From contig JBIQJD010000002.1 of the NCBI GenBank assembly GCA_044507695.1, positions 124,001-188,000 on the forward strand: 64,000 bases of DNA. The letters are read 5' to 3'. The notes beneath the pieces are model-generated. The model saw only the letters and a program-made list of their open reading frames with translations, had not been told where the DNA came from and did no database searches. The stretch is from JBIQJD01 sp044507695. Lineage in GTDB: Bacteria; Bacteroidota; Ignavibacteria; Ignavibacteriales; Ignavibacteriaceae. Shown here piece by piece: positions 34,601 to 43,263 of the stretch; within the stretch, counting starts at the first letter, position 1; every line of letters begins with the position of its first letter. The position numbers and the translations under genes are program-made.

Positions 34601-34878
34601 AATCACATATACTCTTCAGAAGAAATCCGATTTTCTCGGATTGCCCTTCATGTAAAAAATTAAATACTCTCCGCCGTTCAAGAAACAGGGGATGGCATGA
34701 ATTCATATTAAATCACTTTTCTTATTTTAAAACTTACCGCTGTAAAGAGTGCGGCTGGCGCGGCTTTCTATCAACAATAACGATTACCGCTGCATCTATT
34801 AAAAACCTGGTTTTATACCTTCTGCTTGGAATTGCCGCTGCATTAATTGTAAGAGAAGTTTTAAAAAGATTTGTTTGA
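34597..34878 (+). CDS. Small zinc-ribbon membrane protein
   Basis: The 93-residue protein has two CxxC pairs (CPSC at about 14-17 and CKEC near 50-53) separated by a basic stretch, as in a zinc ribbon, and one membrane helix near the C-terminus (LVLYLLLGIAAALIV). It starts inside the stop of the TauE gene (ATGA overlap). I do not recognise the family. Confidence 0.65.
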   Translation: MKSHILFRRNPIFSDCPSCKKLNTLRRSRNRGWHEFILNHFSYFKTYRCKECGWRGFLSTITITAASIKNLVLYLLLGIAAALIVREVLKRFV

Positions 34879-34915
34879 TCCTATCTTTTTAAATAATAAA
34901 AATTCTTTCCCTTAA

Positions 34916-34954
34916 TAATGATTATTAATATCATTAAGTTTGTTTAACAAACTT
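34916..34954. promoter_or_regulatory. Two adjacent palindromes before glcD
   Basis: A perfect 19-bp inverted repeat at 34936-34954 (AAGTTTGTT, T, AACAAACTT) ends 8 nt before the glcD ATG. Directly upstream, TAATGAT (34916-34922) pairs with ATCATTA (34930-34936). The positions suit an operator controlling the glcD-glcF operon. No known factor is assigned. Confidence 0.5.
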
Positions 34955-34962
34955 TGATAATT

Positions 34963-36402
34963 ATGAATGATCTTGTAAAACAAAAAATTAAATCAATTGT
35001 AGGTTCACAAAACTTTACCGATTCATACGAAGACAGGCTTTGCTACTCATATGATGGCACACCAATTTTTCAGCAGCTTCCCGAAGTAGTTGTATTCCCG
35101 GAAAGTGATGAGCAAATTTCTGAAATTGTAAAACTTGCAAACTCTGAGCGTTTTAACGTTGTTCCAAGAGGTGCGGGCACCGGTTTAAGCGGCGGTTCAA
35201 TTCCCGTTGAAAATTGCGTTGTAATCGTAATGACAAGATGGAATAAAATTCTTGAGATAGATACTCACAATCTTACAGCAACGGTACAGCCGGGAGTTGT
35301 TACAGCAAAGTTTCAGGCAGAAGTTGAAAAGCTTGGATTATTTTATCCCCCTGATCCCGGAAGTATGAATGTATGCACATTGGGTGGAAACGTTGCAAAT
35401 AATGCTGGCGGCTTGCGCGGTTTAAAATATGGCGTAACCAAAAATTATGTTTTGGGAACAGAAGTAGTTCTTCCAACAGGTGAACTACTTAAAACCGGGG
35501 GCAAAAATTTTAAAGATGTTGCCGGATATAATCTGAGAGATTTTATTGTAGGTAGTGAAGGTACAATTGGCATTATTACAAAAATTTTATTGAAGCTTAT
35601 TCCGAAGCCAACGAGTTCTGTTACCTTGCTTGCTTATTTTAATAAATTAATTGACAGCGCTAAATCTGTTTCTGATATAATTGCTGCTCATATTACTCCT
35701 TGTATGATGGAATTTCTTGACAACACAACTATCAATTGCGTTGAAGATTTTACAAAGGTTGGTCTGCCAAGAAGCAGTGAAGCAATATTATTAATTGAAG
35801 TCGATGGCAGAGGCAGCAGCGTTTTTGAAGATGCAGAAGTACTAAAAAATATTTTAAAGAAAAATAATGCTTCATTTATACGAATTGCTGAAAGTCCGGA
35901 AGAAGCACTTGTGCTTAAATCAGCGAGAAGAAGTGCATTTAGTGCGCTTGCCAGGAGAAGACCTACAACAATTCTGGAAGATGTAACCGTTCCGCGCAGT
36001 GAACTTCCGGTAATGATTGAAAAAGTAACCGAAGCTTCTAAAAATTTTGATGTTGTTTTTGGAAATTTTGGACATGCCGGAGATGGAAATCTTCACCCAA
36101 CATGTTTAACAGATGAACGTGATAATGTAGAAATTGTACGTGCTCACCGTGCTTTCGATTTTATCTTTAATGAAGCAATAAAATTAGGCGGAACAATTAC
36201 AGGTGAACATGGAACAGGTTTGGCTAAAAAACAATTTCTTGAACAGGTAGCTGGAATTCCCGGGGTTGATATGATGATGAAAATAAAATCAGTTATGGAT
36301 CCGAATAATATTTTAAATCCCGGAAAAATCTTTTCAATAAGCCCGAGATGTGAAGGTTCACTGCCGCGTAAAAGAGAAGAAATTGAATCAATGAAATTAT
36401 AA
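34963..36402 (+). CDS. glcD: FAD-linked glycolate/D-lactate oxidase subunit GlcD
   Basis: The protein (479 residues from the ATG at 34963) has the PCMH-type FAD domain: VVFPESDEQISEIV, VPRGAGTGLSGGS, LGGNVANNAGGLRGLKYG and GSEGTIGIITK, then the C-terminal domain with FGNFGHAGDGNLHPT and GTITGEHGTGLAKK. It oxidises glycolate or D-lactate and passes electrons to the GlcF-type partner that follows 25 nt later. The earlier TTG at 34954 lies in the palindrome and is less likely as a start. Confidence 0.92.
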   Translation: MNDLVKQKIKSIVGSQNFTDSYEDRLCYSYDGTPIFQQLPEVVVFPESDEQISEIVKLANSERFNVVPRGAGTGLSGGSIPVENCVVIVMTRWNKILEIDTHNLTATVQPGVVTAKFQAEVEKLGLFYPPDPGSMNVCTLGGNVANNAGGLRGLKYGVTKNYVLGTEVVLPTGELLKTGGKNFKDVAGYNLRDFIVGSEGTIGIITKILLKLIPKPTSSVTLLAYFNKLIDSAKSVSDIIAAHITPCMMEFLDNTTINCVEDFTKVGLPRSSEAILLIEVDGRGSSVFEDAEVLKNILKKNNASFIRIAESPEEALVLKSARRSAFSALARRRPTTILEDVTVPRSELPVMIEKVTEASKNFDVVFGNFGHAGDGNLHPTCLTDERDNVEIVRAHRAFDFIFNEAIKLGGTITGEHGTGLAKKQFLEQVAGIPGVDMMMKIKSVMDPNNILNPGKIFSISPRCEGSLPRKREEIESMKL

Positions 36403-36427
36403 TTCTTACCTGCTTAAAAAATTTTAT

Positions 36428-37735
36428 ATGTCTGAAATAAAACCTAATAGCAGATTACTCGGAGTTTTGCCGGATGATGATGTACTTTCACAATGCATTC
36501 ATTGTGGAATGTGCCTCGCAACCTGCCCAACTTACGAGCTAACAAAACTGGAAACTTCTTCACCGCGCGGCAGAATACGAATGATAAAATCTGTTGCAAG
36601 AGGTGAAATGGAAATTACTCCTGCCTTTGCAAATGAAATGAGTTTCTGCCTTGATTGCCAGGCTTGTGAAACTGCTTGTCCGGCGGGAGTTAAATATGGT
36701 TCAATGGTTGAAGCGGCACGGGTTGAAGTTGCACATGCCGGTCATTATTCTTTTACAAGAAGGTTTCTTTCAAAAATATTAATGAAGAAAGTTTTAGCAT
36801 CTAAAAAGAAATTAAAATTTACCGCTCACTTATTGTATTTTTATCAAAATTCCGGAATACAAAAACTGCTTCATGCTTCGGGCTTATTTAAATTGTTTTC
36901 TAAAAAACTTGCTGAACTTGATAAATTATCTCCGCAGGTTTCTAAAAAATTCAGTGATGAGATGATTGATGAAGTAATTCTCCCCGATGGTGAAGTAAAA
37001 TACAAAACAGCATTTCTAACCGGCTGTTTGATGAACGTAATGTTTGCAGATATTAATAAAGATACGGTTGATGTTCTCAAATCCTGCGGCTGTGAGATTT
37101 ACTCTCCCAAAGATCAGGAATGCTGCGGATCGCTTCATGCACATAATGGTGATTTTGAAACTGCAAAAAATCTTGCAAGAAAAAATCTTGATATCTTTAC
37201 AAGAAAAGAATTTGATTTTCTCGTTTCAAATTCAGCAGGCTGCGGAGCGTTTATGAAAGAATACGGACATGTTCTTGCTGATGATCCTGAATATGCCGAA
37301 AGAGCAAAAGAATTTTCTGCCAAGATAAAAGATATAACTGAGTTTATTTCTGAACAAAAACCTGAAATACCATTAGATGTATTTAATGAATCCGCAACAT
37401 ATCATGATGCCTGCCATCTTGCACACACTCAGAAAATTATAACTCAGCCCCGAGAGGTGCTTAATACTGTACCCGGAATGCAATTGAAGCCGTTGGAAGA
37501 ATCAATGTGGTGCTGCGGAAGTGCCGGAATTTATAATATCGTTAGATATGAAGATTCGATGAAAATTCTGGAAAGAAAAATGAACAACATCCGTAAAACA
37601 CAGGCAAGAGTAGTTGTTACAGGAAATCCCGGATGCATCCAGCAGATAAGGTATGGTGCAAAGCGTTTTAATGTGGATGTTGAGGTTTTACATCCTGCCA
37701 CTGTTTTGAAAAAAGCGCTAAAGAAACAGAATTAA
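36428..37735 (+). CDS. glcF: Glycolate oxidase iron-sulfur subunit GlcF
   Basis: The 435-residue protein has two N-terminal [4Fe-4S] motifs (CIHCGMCLATCPTY and CLDCQACETACPAG) and two CCG domains (QECCGSLHAH and MWCCGSAGIYN) that bind a further cluster, as in HdrB/GlpC/GlcF. It would accept electrons from GlcD and hand them to the quinone pool or another acceptor. The pairing with glcD in one operon supports a glycolate or D-lactate oxidase. Confidence 0.92.
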   Translation: MSEIKPNSRLLGVLPDDDVLSQCIHCGMCLATCPTYELTKLETSSPRGRIRMIKSVARGEMEITPAFANEMSFCLDCQACETACPAGVKYGSMVEAARVEVAHAGHYSFTRRFLSKILMKKVLASKKKLKFTAHLLYFYQNSGIQKLLHASGLFKLFSKKLAELDKLSPQVSKKFSDEMIDEVILPDGEVKYKTAFLTGCLMNVMFADINKDTVDVLKSCGCEIYSPKDQECCGSLHAHNGDFETAKNLARKNLDIFTRKEFDFLVSNSAGCGAFMKEYGHVLADDPEYAERAKEFSAKIKDITEFISEQKPEIPLDVFNESATYHDACHLAHTQKIITQPREVLNTVPGMQLKPLEESMWCCGSAGIYNIVRYEDSMKILERKMNNIRKTQARVVVTGNPGCIQQIRYGAKRFNVDVEVLHPATVLKKALKKQN

Positions 37736-37796
37736 TAAAATTTTTAAAATTCTTTTCCGTTTGTTGATTTATTAAACAAGATTTTATTGTCCGGTT

Positions 37797-37827
37797 TTTG
37801 TTTATTTGTTTTCTTTTTTTAATTTTG
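37797..37827 (+). promoter_or_regulatory. Promoter of the respiratory operon
   Basis: TTTG at 37797-37800 and TAATTTTG at 37820-37827 with exactly 19 nt between, a full match to TTTG-N19-TAnnTTTG. It is about 190 nt before actA, giving a long leader that contains an inverted repeat. Confidence 0.7.
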
Positions 37828-37927
37828 GCGACTGAAATATAAATCTCGATTGCTTAGAACTCGGGATAATTTTTGTGGTTTTGTAACCGCATCTTTTACT
37901 CAACAATCAAATAAGTAAAGTTTAATT

Positions 37928-37966
37928 AAAACGATAGATTATCTCCCACTATGCTATTATCGTTTT
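37928..37966. promoter_or_regulatory. 9-bp inverted repeat in the leader of the respiratory operon
   Basis: AAAACGATA (37928-37936) and its exact inverse TATCGTTTT (37958-37966) are 21 nt apart, between the promoter and actA. It could be a binding site or an RNA hairpin. The rest of the 282-nt spacer (37736-38017) shows no gene. Confidence 0.45.
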
Positions 37967-38020
37967 GGGGGACACTAATTTATCATTTTCCGTCTTAGCG
38001 GACAACTCAAAAGGTTAATG

Positions 38021-38590
38021 ATGAAAAAATCTGTGCTGGATTATATACTTCGGATTCGCTTGCCAATCACCATTTTCGTTGTACTTGCTTCATTCACCCT
38101 AACATATTTTGCCAGCCGCGCAGAAAGAGATAGCGTTGGTTACACCCCGGATCAGCCAATAAATTTCTCGCACAAACTGCATGCAGGTGATATGCAGATC
38201 GATTGCCAGTACTGCCATACAGAAGTTGAGAAAGGAAGGCATGCAACAATTCCTTCTGCCGAAACCTGTATGAACTGCCATCGTGTTGCACGAAAAGACA
38301 GACCTGATATTATAAAGCTTACGCAATATTATGAAGAAGGTAAGCCTATTCCGTGGAAAAGAATTCACAGAGTTCCTGATTTTGCCTACTTTGATCATAG
38401 TGTTCATGTAAGCAGAGGAATTGATTGTGCACATTGCCATGGTGAAGTAAGGCAGATGGAACAAATAGGGCAGATGAATTCATTTACGATGGCTGCCTGC
38501 CTTGACTGCCACAGAAATGCTCATGACAGACTTCCAGAATTAAAGAATATTAACAAAGGCCCTGAGAACTGCTGGGCTTGTCATCGTTGA
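38021..38590 (+). CDS. actA: Alternative complex III pentaheme cytochrome c subunit ActA
   Basis: The protein (189 residues from the second of two ATGs) has one N-terminal membrane anchor (about 12-30) and five CxxCH heme sites: CQYCH, CMNCH, CAHCH, CLDCH and CWACH. Five hemes with this spacing is the ActA pattern. In ACIII it sits on the periplasmic side and passes electrons from the iron-sulfur subunit to a soluble or bound cytochrome c. It is the first gene of the operon. Confidence 0.92.
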   Translation: MKKSVLDYILRIRLPITIFVVLASFTLTYFASRAERDSVGYTPDQPINFSHKLHAGDMQIDCQYCHTEVEKGRHATIPSAETCMNCHRVARKDRPDIIKLTQYYEEGKPIPWKRIHRVPDFAYFDHSVHVSRGIDCAHCHGEVRQMEQIGQMNSFTMAACLDCHRNAHDRLPELKNINKGPENCWACHR

Positions 38591-38601
38591 CAGGAGAATT
38601 T

Positions 38602-38826
38602 ATGAACGAAATTATCCCGGTTAAGAAAAAATTAGACAGAAAAAAATTTTTTGCATCGTTAGGTGTTGGTTTATTGGGAGTCACAATTTTCAATTCATTC
38701 CCTTTTAGTCTTTTCAAATCAAACTCAACATCGAAAAATAAATTTGATGTTAAAAACGGTAAGATTAAAGTACAGTTAAACCCACTTGCAGTAAACAGAA
38801 CAAAAATAGGTGATAGGAATGCCTGA
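38602..38826 (+). CDS. Small protein with a Tat-signal-like N-terminus, between actA and actB
   Basis: From the ATG at 38602, which has an AGGAG site 5 nt upstream, the protein has 74 residues. It begins with a basic DRKKFF motif and a hydrophobic stretch (LGVGLLGVTIFNSFPF), like a twin-arginine-type signal with Lys for one Arg, then a short polar tail. Its last 8 nt overlap the actB start. It could be an accessory ACIII subunit or a remnant of a fused protein; I recognise no family. Confidence 0.55.
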   Translation: MNEIIPVKKKLDRKKFFASLGVGLLGVTIFNSFPFSLFKSNSTSKNKFDVKNGKIKVQLNPLAVNRTKIGDRNA

Positions 38827-41800
38827 TACAAAAGACGGCTTGAAAAATCAAATAAACCAGAAGCCCGATGTGAATTACTGGCGAAGTTTTAAACAATTAT
38901 ATAATGATTCCGAACTCATTGAAGAAAGTCATCATGAATTTAAAAAGGGCGTAGCAGACGGTCCCGGAACTTCATTGTCCGGAATTTCGAGAAGAAAATT
39001 TTTAGCTTTAATTGGAGCTTCGGCTGCTCTTGCCGGTGCCGGATGTAATTATCGTGATAAAGGAGAAATAATTCCTTACAATCATAAACCGGAAGAAATC
39101 AGAATCGGGCATCCAACTTATTATTCATCTACAATTAATGGCGCAGGCGTTCTTGTTAAAACAAGAGAAGGCAGGCCGATTAAAATTGATGGCAATCCTG
39201 ATCATCCTGTTTCAAAAGGAAAAGTAGATTCAAAAATTCAGGCAAGTATTTTAAATCTTTACGATCCTGAAAGATTAAAATCTCCCTTAAAAGGTGATGG
39301 AAGAGGAAACTTTACAGAATATGATTGGATTGACGCTGATTCAGAAATAATAAATGAACTTAGCAAGGTTGGCGGAAGAGAAATTGCAATTGTTTCTCAT
39401 AAGATAATTTCTCCACTTGCCAAAAAAGTTATTGATGATTTTACTGCTAAATATCCAACTACAAAATTATATACGTATGAGCTTGTAAATGATTCAATTA
39501 GAAATTCTGCCTGGCAAAAAACATATGGTTCAGGAAGCTTTCCTTTAATCAAATGGAATGAAGCAAAAGTAATAGTGGCTCTTGAATCTGATTTTCTTGG
39601 CTGCGGTGAGAATAAATCTGAAAATGCTCGCTTGTTTGCTGAAGGCAGGAATATTAATGATCTGAAAAACTTTAACAGGCTTTATGCCGTTGAAGGAAAT
39701 ATGTCTGTAACAGGAATGAATGCTGATTACAGGCTTCGTCTCCGCCCGGATGCTCAATTCGAATTTGTAATGGCTCTTCTTAATGAAGTGGGCAGAAGAG
39801 GTGCAGGCAACTATGGAACGGGAAATTTCTCAATTGATTCTGTTGCAGATAAATACGGCATTTCAAAACAAAGAATAAAATTTCTTGTAGATGATTTACT
39901 TGCTAACCGCGGTGCTTCAATAATTCATGCCGGAGATGCTCTTCCGGAAAATGTTCACATTGCGGTTAATGTTTTGAATGAAGCGCTTGGAAATACAGCA
40001 ATGTATAGAACAGACAGCGCTGCTTATTCGGTTGTTCCTCTTTCTTCTCATGATGACTGGGATCGTTTAGTATCAGCAATGAATAACGGAAATATTGGAG
40101 CAGTTATTCATCTTGATTCAAACCCGGTTTATCATCTTCCAAAAGATTATGGTTATGAGGAAGCAATTAAGAAAGCTGCTAACGTAATTTGCTTAACCGA
40201 GATTGAGAATGAAACTTCACAATATGCTCATTACATACTTCCTATAAATCATGCTCTTGAATCATGGGGTGATGCTAAAATTAGAACAGGATTTATTTCA
40301 GTTCAGCAGCCGGTAATTTATCCCGTTTTAAATACAAGGCAGAAAGAAGCTGTACTATATGTTTGGGCACTTGCAAAACCGGATGCATATTCTGATTCTC
40401 TGTATCATGATTACATGATGAAATTTTATGAAAATGAAATTTATCCAGCTGTTAATTCTCCTTTATCATTTCAGCAATTCTGGAACGGTGCTTTACATGA
40501 TGGAATAGTACTTACAAATGAACCCGCACAATCTTTGGGAAGTTTTAATTCATCAGTATTGAATGGAATTAATTTCAATACTGAAATTTCCGGTTACGCC
40601 TTAATTCTTAAAGAACATCCTAATCTTGGCGATGGGAGGTATGCAAACAATGGTTGGCTGCAGGAACTTCCACATCCTGTTACAAAAGTAACATGGGATA
40701 ATTATGCAGCAATTTCACCTGCTGCTGCAAAAGAGCTTGGAGTTGATTATGATGATCTCATCCAGATTAAAGTTGGAAATAGAACTCTTGAACTGCCGGT
40801 TTTTATTCAGCCGGGATGTGCAGAGAAAACAATCACAATTGAACTTGGTTACGGAAGAACAAAAGCAGGCACAATTGGAACCGGTGTTGGCTTTAACGCA
40901 AACCTGCTGATGTCCAAATCAGATGGTTTATCTCCATGGTTGTTCACAGGAGCATCTGCAAGTAAAACAGGCGGAACTTACAGAGTTGTTACAACACAAG
41001 AGCATCATATATTTGATAGAGAACGTGAAAAGGATGCTGCTGTTAAAAGAGAGATTATTCAGGAAGGAACAGTAGCCGGGTATCAGAAAAATCCTCACTT
41101 TTTACATGAAGGAAAAGAACATGCCCAGGAAACATTTTACCCTGATTGGAAATATCCCGGATTAAAATGGGGAATGGTAGTTGACCAGAATAAATGTATT
41201 GGCTGCGGAGAATGTGTTGTTGCGTGCGTTTCGGAAAATAATATTCCTATGGTAGGAAAAGAATCTGTTCATGATGGAAGAGAATTACACTGGATAAGAG
41301 TGGACCGATATTATTCAGGTGAACAGGATGATCCTAAAGTTCATACACAGATAATGCTCTGCCAGCACTGCGATCACGCACCTTGTGAAAATGTTTGTCC
41401 GGTTGTTGCAACAACTCACAGCCCTGATGGACTTAACCAGATGGTTTATAACAGATGTGTTGGTACAAGATATTGTTCAAACAACTGTCCTTATAAAGTC
41501 AGAAGATTTAATTATTTCAACTTCAGAAATGAATTTAACGATGGATACCAGGAAAGTGAATTATTCAGCTTGATTTACAATCCTGAAGTAACAGTACGTT
41601 CACGCGGTGTAATGGAAAAATGTACGTTCTGTATCCAGCGAATTTCAGATGAAAAACAAAAAGCTGCACAGGAGAACAGGCTGCCAAAAGGTTCAAACGT
41701 AACAACAGCTTGCCAGGATGCCTGCCCAACAAACGCAATTGTTTTTGGTGATGTTAATGAAAGAGAATCTGAAGTAGCAAAATTAAGAGATCACGCATTA

Positions 41801-41887
41801 GGTTACCATGTACTTGAAGAACTAAATGTCCGTCCGAATGTAACCTATCTTGCTAAACTAAGAAATACTCATACGGAGGAAGCATAG
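38819..41887 (+). CDS. actB: Alternative complex III iron-sulfur subunit ActB (molybdopterin-like plus ferredoxin domains)
   Basis: The protein (1022 residues from ATG 38819) has a Tat-type signal (SRRKFLALIGASAALAGAGC, ending in a Cys), a molybdopterin-oxidoreductase-like domain (about 70-730), and a C-terminal four-cluster ferredoxin part: CIGCGECVVAC, CQHCDHAPCENVCP, CVGTRYCSNNCPY and CTFCIQRI with CQDACPTNAIVF. In known ACIII the B1 domain has lost its cofactor, and B2 carries the clusters. It follows actA with one small gene between, and actC begins on its stop codon. Confidence 0.94.
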   Translation: MPDTKDGLKNQINQKPDVNYWRSFKQLYNDSELIEESHHEFKKGVADGPGTSLSGISRRKFLALIGASAALAGAGCNYRDKGEIIPYNHKPEEIRIGHPTYYSSTINGAGVLVKTREGRPIKIDGNPDHPVSKGKVDSKIQASILNLYDPERLKSPLKGDGRGNFTEYDWIDADSEIINELSKVGGREIAIVSHKIISPLAKKVIDDFTAKYPTTKLYTYELVNDSIRNSAWQKTYGSGSFPLIKWNEAKVIVALESDFLGCGENKSENARLFAEGRNINDLKNFNRLYAVEGNMSVTGMNADYRLRLRPDAQFEFVMALLNEVGRRGAGNYGTGNFSIDSVADKYGISKQRIKFLVDDLLANRGASIIHAGDALPENVHIAVNVLNEALGNTAMYRTDSAAYSVVPLSSHDDWDRLVSAMNNGNIGAVIHLDSNPVYHLPKDYGYEEAIKKAANVICLTEIENETSQYAHYILPINHALESWGDAKIRTGFISVQQPVIYPVLNTRQKEAVLYVWALAKPDAYSDSLYHDYMMKFYENEIYPAVNSPLSFQQFWNGALHDGIVLTNEPAQSLGSFNSSVLNGINFNTEISGYALILKEHPNLGDGRYANNGWLQELPHPVTKVTWDNYAAISPAAAKELGVDYDDLIQIKVGNRTLELPVFIQPGCAEKTITIELGYGRTKAGTIGTGVGFNANLLMSKSDGLSPWLFTGASASKTGGTYRVVTTQEHHIFDREREKDAAVKREIIQEGTVAGYQKNPHFLHEGKEHAQETFYPDWKYPGLKWGMVVDQNKCIGCGECVVACVSENNIPMVGKESVHDGRELHWIRVDRYYSGEQDDPKVHTQIMLCQHCDHAPCENVCPVVATTHSPDGLNQMVYNRCVGTRYCSNNCPYKVRRFNYFNFRNEFNDGYQESELFSLIYNPEVTVRSRGVMEKCTFCIQRISDEKQKAAQENRLPKGSNVTTACQDACPTNAIVFGDVNERESEVAKLRDHALGYHVLEELNVRPNVTYLAKLRNTHTEEA

Positions 41888-43263
41888 TGAGTCTTGATTA
41901 TAGAGTTGAACCGCCATTAGTTGAGGGCAATCCGCCATTAAGGGAGATTGATATTCTTATTGCCCGGCCGATGGATGAATCTCCTAATAAAAAATATTAT
42001 ATAGCGCTTGGAATTGCCGGAACATGCCTCCTGCTTGGTTTGTTTTTTATTGGTCTTACAGTTTTTTACGGAATAGGAATGTGGGGCAACAATCAGCCGG
42101 TTGCATGGGCTTTTGATATCACCAATTTCGTTTTCTGGATTGGTATTGGACATGCAGGTACCCTTATCTCTGCTATTCTGTTTTTGTTAAGACAAAGATG
42201 GAGAACAGGTATTGCAAGATTTGCAGAAGCGATGACAATTTTTGCAGTGATGACTGCGGCAATCTTTCCGATCATTCATACAGGCCGCCCGTGGCTTGCC
42301 GGTTATCTGTTCCCTTATCCAAATCAGCATGGCTTATGGGTTAATTTTCTATCGCCGCTTGTATGGGATGTTTTTGCAGTATCAACGTACTTTACTGTTT
42401 CATTAGTTTTCTGGTATGTTGGATTGATCCCCGATTTTGCAACTTTAAGAGACCGCGCAACTTCAAAAGTTAAGAAAATAATTTATTCAATCTTTAGTTT
42501 AGGTTGGAGATTCTCAAACAGGCACTGGCAGAATTATGAAAAAGCGTATATGATTCTGGCAGGACTTTCAACACCACTGGTGCTTTCAGTTCATACAATA
42601 GTAAGTTTTGATTTTGCTGTTTCCGTATTACCCGGATGGCACACTACCATTTTCCCGCCGTACTTTGTTGCCGGTGCTATCTTCTCAGGATTTGCAATGG
42701 TATCTACAGTATTAATTTTTGTGAGAAAAATTCACAACCTTGAACATATAATTACAATGAATCATCTTGAAAAGATGAACAAGGTTATCCTTGCAACTGG
42801 TATGATGGTTGGCTACGCTTACGGAATGGAATTTTTTATTGCATGGTACAGCGGTGTAGAAGTAGAAATGTTTTTATTCCTTAACAGGGCATTCGGGCCG
42901 TATGCTTGGGCTTACTGGATTATGGTAAGCTGTAATGTGATATTCCCTCAACTATTCTGGTTTAAGAAAATAAGAACGAGCATACCGGCAATGCTTATAA
43001 TTGTTATTCTGGTTAATGTAGGAATGTGGTTTGAGAGATTTGTAATTATCGTAACTTCTCTTCACAGAGATTTTCTCCCTTCAAGCTGGGGAATGTTTGT
43101 TCCTACTTTAACAGATTTTGGAGTTCTGTTAGGAAGCTTCGGTTTGTTTTTCACTTTAACTATAATTTTTACAAGGACACTTCCAGTGGTTTCTATTTCA
43201 GAAGTTAAAGCTGTTGTTGAAGGCGCTCAGCCATCTCATCATGGAGCTGCACATCATGAATAA
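41887..43263 (+). CDS. actC: Alternative complex III membrane subunit ActC (NrfD-like)
   Basis: The 458-residue protein has about ten membrane helices and NrfD-family features (GIGHAGTLISAILFL, RPWLAGYLFPYPNQHG, SVHTIVSFDFAVSVLPGWH). It holds the quinol site of ACIII with ActB. It starts with GTG overlapping the actB stop. The C-terminus is His-rich (SHHGAAHHE). The following gene begins inside its last codons. Confidence 0.94.
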   Translation: MSLDYRVEPPLVEGNPPLREIDILIARPMDESPNKKYYIALGIAGTCLLLGLFFIGLTVFYGIGMWGNNQPVAWAFDITNFVFWIGIGHAGTLISAILFLLRQRWRTGIARFAEAMTIFAVMTAAIFPIIHTGRPWLAGYLFPYPNQHGLWVNFLSPLVWDVFAVSTYFTVSLVFWYVGLIPDFATLRDRATSKVKKIIYSIFSLGWRFSNRHWQNYEKAYMILAGLSTPLVLSVHTIVSFDFAVSVLPGWHTTIFPPYFVAGAIFSGFAMVSTVLIFVRKIHNLEHIITMNHLEKMNKVILATGMMVGYAYGMEFFIAWYSGVEVEMFLFLNRAFGPYAWAYWIMVSCNVIFPQLFWFKKIRTSIPAMLIIVILVNVGMWFERFVIIVTSLHRDFLPSSWGMFVPTLTDFGVLLGSFGLFFTLTIIFTRTLPVVSISEVKAVVEGAQPSHHGAAHHE

